9,317 bases of DNA from Phenylobacterium sp. GTDB lineage: Bacteria > Pseudomonadota > Alphaproteobacteria > Caulobacterales > Caulobacteraceae. Shown piece by piece: positions 6,246 through 9,317 of this stretch (position 1 is the first letter of the stretch; every line of letters begins with the position of its first letter). The DNA lies in the NCBI GenBank assembly GCA_028290925.1, contig JAQGIX010000328.1, forward strand, positions 1 through 9,317, written 5' to 3'. Position numbers and translations under genes: made by a program. Below the pieces are notes generated by a model. That model searched no databases. It was given only the letters and a program-made list of their open reading frames with translations, and had not been told where the DNA came from.

Positions 6246-6568
6246 TAGTGGATCATCGCCGGCTCAGGCCGGACGCTCCACCGATGCGACCCTTCGCCGA
6301 ACGGCAGATGAAAGCCGTAGGTCGCCCGCCGGCGCTCGTCGCGCCAGTTCTCCTCGAAGGAGTGGATAAGGGCTTCCTGCAGATCGTCGGGGATCTGCCG
6401 GACGTCGTGGCCCATGGAGCGGGCCACTTGTTCAATCACCAACGCGCGGTGCGCTTCGCCGCCGAGCGCCAGTAGGACCTCACGTACGCGCTTGGCGAGG
6501 GTTTGCTTGCCCATCGCCGGCATTTTGCCGGGCAGCGCGTCGGAGGCGTGTTCGAGGTTTTTTCCCAT
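6245..6568 (-). CDS. Small hypothetical protein, possible winged-helix domain
   Basis: 107-aa soluble protein, no signal peptide or membrane segment. I do not recognise its family. The middle, TLAKRVREVLLALGG (23-37), EAHRALVIEQVARSMG (38-53) and DDLQEALIHSFEENW (61-75), reads as three helices in the style of a HARE-like winged-helix DNA-binding domain. The C-terminal third (TYGFHLPFGEGSHRWSVRPE) is aromatic and irregular. The gene converges on marR with a 7-nt gap and is followed on the same strand, 88 nt upstream, by the end of feoB. A promoter-like element at 6594-6618 would start a transcript about 19 nt before the ATG at 6568, which supports this start although no Shine-Dalgarno is visible. 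Internal Met16 and Met19 are alternatives. Confidence 0.7.
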   Translation of the reverse strand: MGKNLEHASDALPGKMPAMGKQTLAKRVREVLLALGGEAHRALVIEQVARSMGHDVRQIPDDLQEALIHSFEENWRDERRRATYGFHLPFGEGSHRWSVRPEPAMIH

Positions 6569-6593
6569 GACAAGGACGACTTTTGCACAAGCT

Positions 6594-6618
6594 CGTTTAG
6601 CGGCCGGTTAAGGCTCAA
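6594..6618 (-). promoter_or_regulatory. Caulobacter-type housekeeping promoter for the small hypothetical gene
   Basis: Read on the minus strand: TTGAGCC (6618-6612), a 10-nt spacer, then GCTAAACG (6601-6594). This compares well with the Caulobacter sigma-73 consensus TTGaCgS-N10-14-GCTANAWC (about 5 of 7 and the GCTANA core). The predicted start near 6587 leaves a leader of about 19 nt before the ATG at 6568. The site lies in the 88-nt gap after feoB, so the small gene may be expressed independently of iron uptake. Confidence 0.4.
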
Positions 6619-6656
6619 GGCGAATAGTTGGTTAACGCAGCCGTCAGTTGTGCGGC

Positions 6657-8528
6657 TCAGCCCAACCCCGAAGCGCGGGCGATCTGGTAGGTCGCGAAGG
6701 CCGCCAGATAGGCGAGCGCGGTCATGTAGCCGAAGGCGATCAGCGGCCACTTCCAGGAGTTGGTCTCGCGCTTGATGACGCCGAGCGTCGAGACGCACTG
6801 TGGCGCGAAGATGTACCAGGCGAGGAAGGCCAGCCCCGTGGCGATCGACCAGTGGTGGGCGAGCGAGGTGGCGAGAGCGCCGGGCGAGGCCTGGCCGCCC
6901 ACCGCATAGACGGTGCCCAGCACCGCCACGGCGACCTCGCGGGCGGCGAAGCCGGGGATCAGGGCCACGGTCATCTGCCAGTTGAAGCCGATGGGGGCGA
7001 GGCCGGGTTGCAGCCAGTGGCCGATGAGGCCGGCCAAGCTGTAGTTGATCGCCGGATCGGTCGCGCCTCGCGGCGGTCCCGGGAAGTTGGCCAGGAACCA
7101 GACCACGATCATCAGCGGCAGGATGATGCGGCCCGCCCGGCTGACGAAGATCTTGCCGCGGATGTAGAGGCTGCGAAGCACGTTCTCCGGATCGGGCAGC
7201 TTGTAGGTCGGCAGCTCCATCAGGAAGGGCTCCACCGCGCCGCGCCAGAAGAGCCTGCGGGTGACGAAGGAGACGCCGAGCGCGGAGATGATGCCGGCCG
7301 CGTAGAGCCCGAACATCACCAGGCCCTGCAGGTTCATGACGCCCCAGACGCTGCGGTTGGGGATGAAGGCCGAGATGATCAGGGTGTAGACCGGAATCCG
7401 CGCCGAGCAGGTCATCAGGGGCGCCACCAGGATGGTGGTCAGCCGGTCGCGCTTATTGTCGATCACCCGTGTCGCCATGATCCCCGGGATCGCGCAGGCG
7501 AAGCTCGACAGCAGGGGGATGAAGGCGCGGCCGTGCAGGCCGGCGCCGCCCATGATGCGGTCCATCAGGAAGGCGGCGCGCGCCATGTAGCCGAAGTCTT
7601 CCAGCAGGATGATGAACAGGAACAGCACCAGGATCTGCGGTAGGAAGACCAGCACGGAGCCGACGCCGGAGATCAGGCCGTCGGTGAGGAATCCGCGCAG
7701 CAGGCTGGGCGGCAGGTTCGAGGCGATCAGGCCGCCCAGCGCCTGGAAGCCGTGGTCGATGGCGTCCTTTGGAAGCTCGGCCCAGGTGAACACCGCCTGG
7801 AACATCAGGAACAGCACGCTGAGCAGGATGGCGAGGCCGGCGACCGGGTGCAGCAGCACCGCGTCGATCTTGCCGGTCAGGGTGTCGGGGTGCTCCGGCG
7901 GGCGGACATAGGCCTTGAGGATCCGCTGGGCCTCGCGGTGCGCCAGGCGGATCTGGGCGGCGTCGGGCTCGCGCCAGGTGCTGTCGGCCACGAGGGCGCC
8001 GGAGCGGGCGAGCGCGTCCACCTGGGCGACCAGGTCCTCGATGCCGCGCTTGCGGGTGGCGACGGTGGTGACGATCGGGCAGTCCAGCTCGCGCGACAGG
8101 CCCTCAAGGTCGATCCTGAGGCCCTGGCGCTGGGCGATGTCGTACATGTTGAGGGCCAGCACCATCGGCCGGCCGACCGCCTTCAGCTCGAGGATCAGCC
8201 GCAGGACCAGGCGCAGGTTGGTGGCGTCGGCCACGGCGACCAGCACGTCCGGCGCCTGCTCGCCCGCCAGCTTGCCCAGCACCGCGTCGCGGGTGACCAC
8301 CTCGTCGGGGCTTCGCGCGCGCAGCGAGTAGGTGCCCGGCAGGTCGAGCACCGAGATGGTGCGGCCGTCGGGCGTGGTGAGCTGGCCCTCCTTCCGCTCG
8401 ACGGTGACGCCGGCGTAGTTGGCGACCTTCTGGCGCGCGCCGGTCAGCGCGTTGAACAGGGCGGTCTTGCCGGAATTGGGATTGCCGACCAGGGCCACGC
8501 GGGCCGGCGGCAGCACGGCTTCGCTCAT
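6657..8528 (-). CDS. feoB: Ferrous iron transporter FeoB
   Basis: Inner-membrane Fe(II) importer with a cytoplasmic G domain. The 623-aa protein is at the compact end of the family (E. coli about 770 aa). G-domain motifs: G1 GNPNSGKT (15-22), G2 Thr in AGVTVERK (39-46), G3 DLPG (62-65), G4 NMYD (127-130), G5 near TVATRKRG (155-162). A helical spacer follows (about 163-215), then the membrane part: helices near 228-248, 288-310, 338-352, 396-420, 460-482, 518-542, 562-582 and 597-616. Conserved translocation-path cysteines are visible at C345 (FACAIPGIMATR), C374 (TCSARIPVY) and C578 (FAPQCVST). The ATG overlaps the feoA stop (ATGA). No good ribosome site precedes it, so translation is probably coupled to feoA. 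No feoC is seen after it. Confidence 0.97.
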   Translation of the reverse strand: MSEAVLPPARVALVGNPNSGKTALFNALTGARQKVANYAGVTVERKEGQLTTPDGRTISVLDLPGTYSLRARSPDEVVTRDAVLGKLAGEQAPDVLVAVADATNLRLVLRLILELKAVGRPMVLALNMYDIAQRQGLRIDLEGLSRELDCPIVTTVATRKRGIEDLVAQVDALARSGALVADSTWREPDAAQIRLAHREAQRILKAYVRPPEHPDTLTGKIDAVLLHPVAGLAILLSVLFLMFQAVFTWAELPKDAIDHGFQALGGLIASNLPPSLLRGFLTDGLISGVGSVLVFLPQILVLFLFIILLEDFGYMARAAFLMDRIMGGAGLHGRAFIPLLSSFACAIPGIMATRVIDNKRDRLTTILVAPLMTCSARIPVYTLIISAFIPNRSVWGVMNLQGLVMFGLYAAGIISALGVSFVTRRLFWRGAVEPFLMELPTYKLPDPENVLRSLYIRGKIFVSRAGRIILPLMIVVWFLANFPGPPRGATDPAINYSLAGLIGHWLQPGLAPIGFNWQMTVALIPGFAAREVAVAVLGTVYAVGGQASPGALATSLAHHWSIATGLAFLAWYIFAPQCVSTLGVIKRETNSWKWPLIAFGYMTALAYLAAFATYQIARASGLG

Positions 8529-8863
8529 GGGACGTCCAGCAGGACCCAGATGCCCTCGGCGTCGCGGCGGCGCAGCGCGATGCGCATGTCGTCCAGGCGC
8601 ACGGCGATGGGATCGCGGCGGATCGCGCCCTCGTGCAGGATCTCGATCACCGCGCCTTCGACGAAGCCGAACTCCAGCAGGCGCCGGTGCAACTCATCGA
8701 CGCCGACGCCGTGGTCGTCGGCGTGGCTCCCGGCGCGGACCTCGGCGATGACGCCGCGCTCGCCGGGGCGGGCCTGGCTCAGGCGCACCAGGCGGCCGTC
8801 CGCCGGCTCGTCCATCTGGACGACGGCGTCGCTGCTCATCGGCTCGGCCAGCATGTCGTGCAT
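8525..8863 (-). CDS. feoA: FeoA family protein
   Basis: Small cytoplasmic SH3-like partner of FeoB needed for Fe(II) uptake. With the start at 8863 it is 112 aa, slightly longer than usual (75-90). The core reads DGRLVRLSQARPGERGVIAEV, then HRRLLEFGFVEGAVIEILHE (the conserved LLxxGF-xxG segment), then DPIAVRLDDMRIALRRRDAEGIWV. A His/Asp-containing insert (AGSHADDHGVGVDE) precedes the LLEFGF helix and is unlike the shortest family members. The frame is open to 8920, but that start would put a Fur-like site and -10 element (8886-8900) inside the coding region. The ATG at 8863, with AGGA about 13 nt upstream, is preferred; 8854 and 8839 are alternatives. The stop overlaps feoB by 4 nt. Confidence 0.9.
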   Translation of the reverse strand: MHDMLAEPMSSDAVVQMDEPADGRLVRLSQARPGERGVIAEVRAGSHADDHGVGVDELHRRLLEFGFVEGAVIEILHEGAIRRDPIAVRLDDMRIALRRRDAEGIWVLLDVP

Positions 8864-8885
8864 CGAGCGTCCGGGTTCCTGCACT

Positions 8886-8900
8886 TGCGAGTGATTATCA
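8886..8900 (-). promoter_or_regulatory. Fur-like box overlapping the feoAB -10 element
   Basis: On the minus strand the site reads TGATAATCACTCGCA. The first half, TGATAAT, is a perfect Fur half-site; the second matches its mirror at 4 of 7 positions. It contains GATAAT, a good -10 hexamer, with a TTGGCC 15 nt upstream as a weak -35. Transcription would begin near 8887, leaving a leader of about 23 nt before the feoA ATG at 8863. Fur with Fe(II) bound here would block the promoter, the usual logic for feo operons. Confidence 0.55.
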
Positions 8901-8987
8901 TCTACGCACTCAACGGCCAAAACACAAGGGCGACAGCGCGCGAGGCGCCGGTTGGAGCCATCGAGCGCTGCAATCCTGAAGGTCGCG

Positions 8988-9015
8988 TTGACCCGGCGCG
9001 GCCCATGACTAGAGT
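8988..9015 (+). promoter_or_regulatory. Promoter of the tRNA-Leu gene
   Basis: TTGACC (8988-8993), a 16-nt spacer, and TAGAGT (9010-9015) match the housekeeping -35/-10 pattern at 5 and 4 of 6 positions. The region also fits the alphaproteobacterial TTGAC...CTAGAG style often seen before stable-RNA genes. The predicted start near 9022 is about 24 nt before the mature tRNA 5' end, a short leader for RNase P to remove. Confidence 0.6.
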
Positions 9016-9045
9016 GCCGGCCGCCTGAGAGACCCCTGGTCCTGG

Positions 9046-9131
9046 GCCCCAGTGGCGAAATGGTAGACGCGGCAGACTCAAAATCTGTTGTCCGCGAGGA
9101 CGTGTTGGTTCGAGTCCGACCTGGGGCACCA
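9046..9131 (+). tRNA. tRNA-Leu (anticodon CAA)
   Basis: Complete 86-nt class II tRNA with encoded CCA. The acceptor GCCCCAG (9046-9052) pairs fully with CTGGGGC (9121-9127), followed by A and CCA (9128-9131). The anticodon arm CAGA-CTCAAAA-TCTG places U33 before CAA (9079-9081), reading codon UUG. A long variable arm (TGTCC-GCGA-GGACG) is typical of leucine tRNAs. The T arm GTTGG-TTCGAGT-CCGAC is intact. The gene stands alone between the feo promoter and the convergent dimethylformamidase-like gene. Confidence 0.97.
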
Positions 9132-9155
9132 AGGCAAGCCGGCGTTGCGGCAAAG

Positions 9156-9177
9156 GCGCCGGATTCAAAACCGGCGC
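9156..9177. terminator. Hairpin between tRNA-Leu and the convergent gene
   Basis: GCGCCGG (9156-9162), loop ATTCAAAA, CCGGCGC (9171-9177): a perfect 7-bp GC-rich stem in the 52-nt gap between two converging transcripts. On the minus strand it is followed by CTTTG, a very short T-tract. On the plus strand there is none. A two-way terminator is likely from its position, though weak by the classic rules. Confidence 0.5.
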
Positions 9178-9183
9178 ACGCCG

Positions 9184-9317
9184 TCAGGCCCCCCGGTCGC
9201 CGGTCGCGATCTGGAATCGCTCCAGCACATTGCGGGTGATCCGCTCAACGAACGGGTCCCGGGCGGCCAGGCCGTGCGCCCATTCGGTCGTGCCGGCATT
9301 GAACACTTCACCTTTGC
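9184..9317 (-). CDS. C-terminal end of an N,N-dimethylformamidase beta-subunit-like protein (partial)
   Basis: Only the last 43 residues are in the window, ending at the stop whose complement is 9184-9186; the frame is open to the right edge. The tail reads GEVFNAGTTEWAHGL, then ARDPFVERITRNVLERF. From memory, the pairing of a VFNAGTTEW-type strand with a PFVxRITRNVLxRF terminal helix is characteristic of the large protein family named after the N,N-dimethylformamidase beta subunit, common in alphaproteobacteria. Most members have no proven substrate, so no reaction is assigned. It converges on the tRNA-Leu gene. Confidence 0.65.
   Translation of the reverse strand, partial: KGEVFNAGTTEWAHGLAARDPFVERITRNVLERFQIATGDRGA

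Noticed and set aside
6517..6563. CCGGCA-TTT-TGCCGG hairpin (6517-6531) and a later T-run (6558-6563) as a plus-strand terminator for marR
   Set aside because: The T-run is 27 nt away from the stem, so the intrinsic-terminator geometry is not met, and the hairpin lies inside the small gene.
6639..6657. AGCCG/CGGCT stem after feoB as its terminator
   Set aside because: Only 5 bp with a 9-nt loop and no T-tract on the minus strand; too weak to call.
7752..8894. 380-codon plus-strand frame opposite feoB/feoA
   Set aside because: Composition is that of an antisense shadow, and it overlaps the clearly identified feoB G domain and feoA.
9109..9131. tRNA-Leu 3' end as an attachment site of an integrated element
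   Set aside because: No second copy of the tRNA 3' end and no integrase in the window.
8902..9168. 88-codon minus-strand frame ending MNPAPLPQ... with VGLEPTRPRGQQILSL
   Set aside because: It is the antisense of the tRNA-Leu gene, a well-known spurious protein call; it also covers the tRNA promoter.

Overview
The window is GC-rich, densely packed chromosomal DNA from an alphaproteobacterium. The most likely source is the Caulobacterales (Caulobacter or Phenylobacterium-like). This rests on the protein style (DedA/YqaA, DsbB, a short-form homogentisate dioxygenase, a compact FeoB), on promoter-like sites resembling the Caulobacter housekeeping consensus, and on a dimethylformamidase-beta-like protein tail. 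The taxon is inferred; no rRNA marker is present.

Layout: (1) Positions 1-1024, minus strand: a YqaA-type DedA membrane protein followed by DsbB, which runs off the left edge. (2) 1025-1228: a divergent intergenic region with a perfect 10-bp-arm hairpin followed by T5, a second inverted repeat, and an AT-rich palindrome just before the next operon that looks like a MarR-type operator. (3) 1229-6237, plus strand: a six-gene tyrosine/homogentisate catabolic operon. The order is 4-hydroxyphenylpyruvate dioxygenase (hpd), an Ntn-hydrolase isoaspartyl peptidase/asparaginase, a short homogentisate 1,2-dioxygenase (hmgA), an unrecognised 89-aa protein, fumarylacetoacetate hydrolase (fahA) and a MarR-family regulator. 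Genes are separated by at most 10 nt or overlap by 1-4 nt, so translation is probably coupled. (4) 6245-6568, minus strand: a convergent small gene with a possible winged-helix fold and its own promoter-like element. (5) 6657-8863, minus strand: a feoA-feoB ferrous-iron uptake operon with a Fur-like site over its probable promoter. (6) 8988-9131, plus strand: a strong-looking promoter and tRNA-Leu(CAA) with encoded CCA. (7) 9184-9317, minus strand: the C-terminal end of a protein resembling the N,N-dimethylformamidase beta-subunit family.

How it works together: Hpd makes homogentisate from 4-hydroxyphenylpyruvate, HmgA opens the ring to maleylacetoacetate, and FahA splits fumarylacetoacetate into fumarate and acetoacetate. 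The isomerase that links the last two steps (maiA) is absent here. The MarR protein at the operon's end probably controls the hpd promoter. Its N-terminus is encoded by a small palindromic repeat-like element inserted in frame. The peptidase and the 89-aa protein have no known step in this pathway and are the most promising unexplained parts. I found no mobile element, CRISPR array or clearly new multi-gene system.
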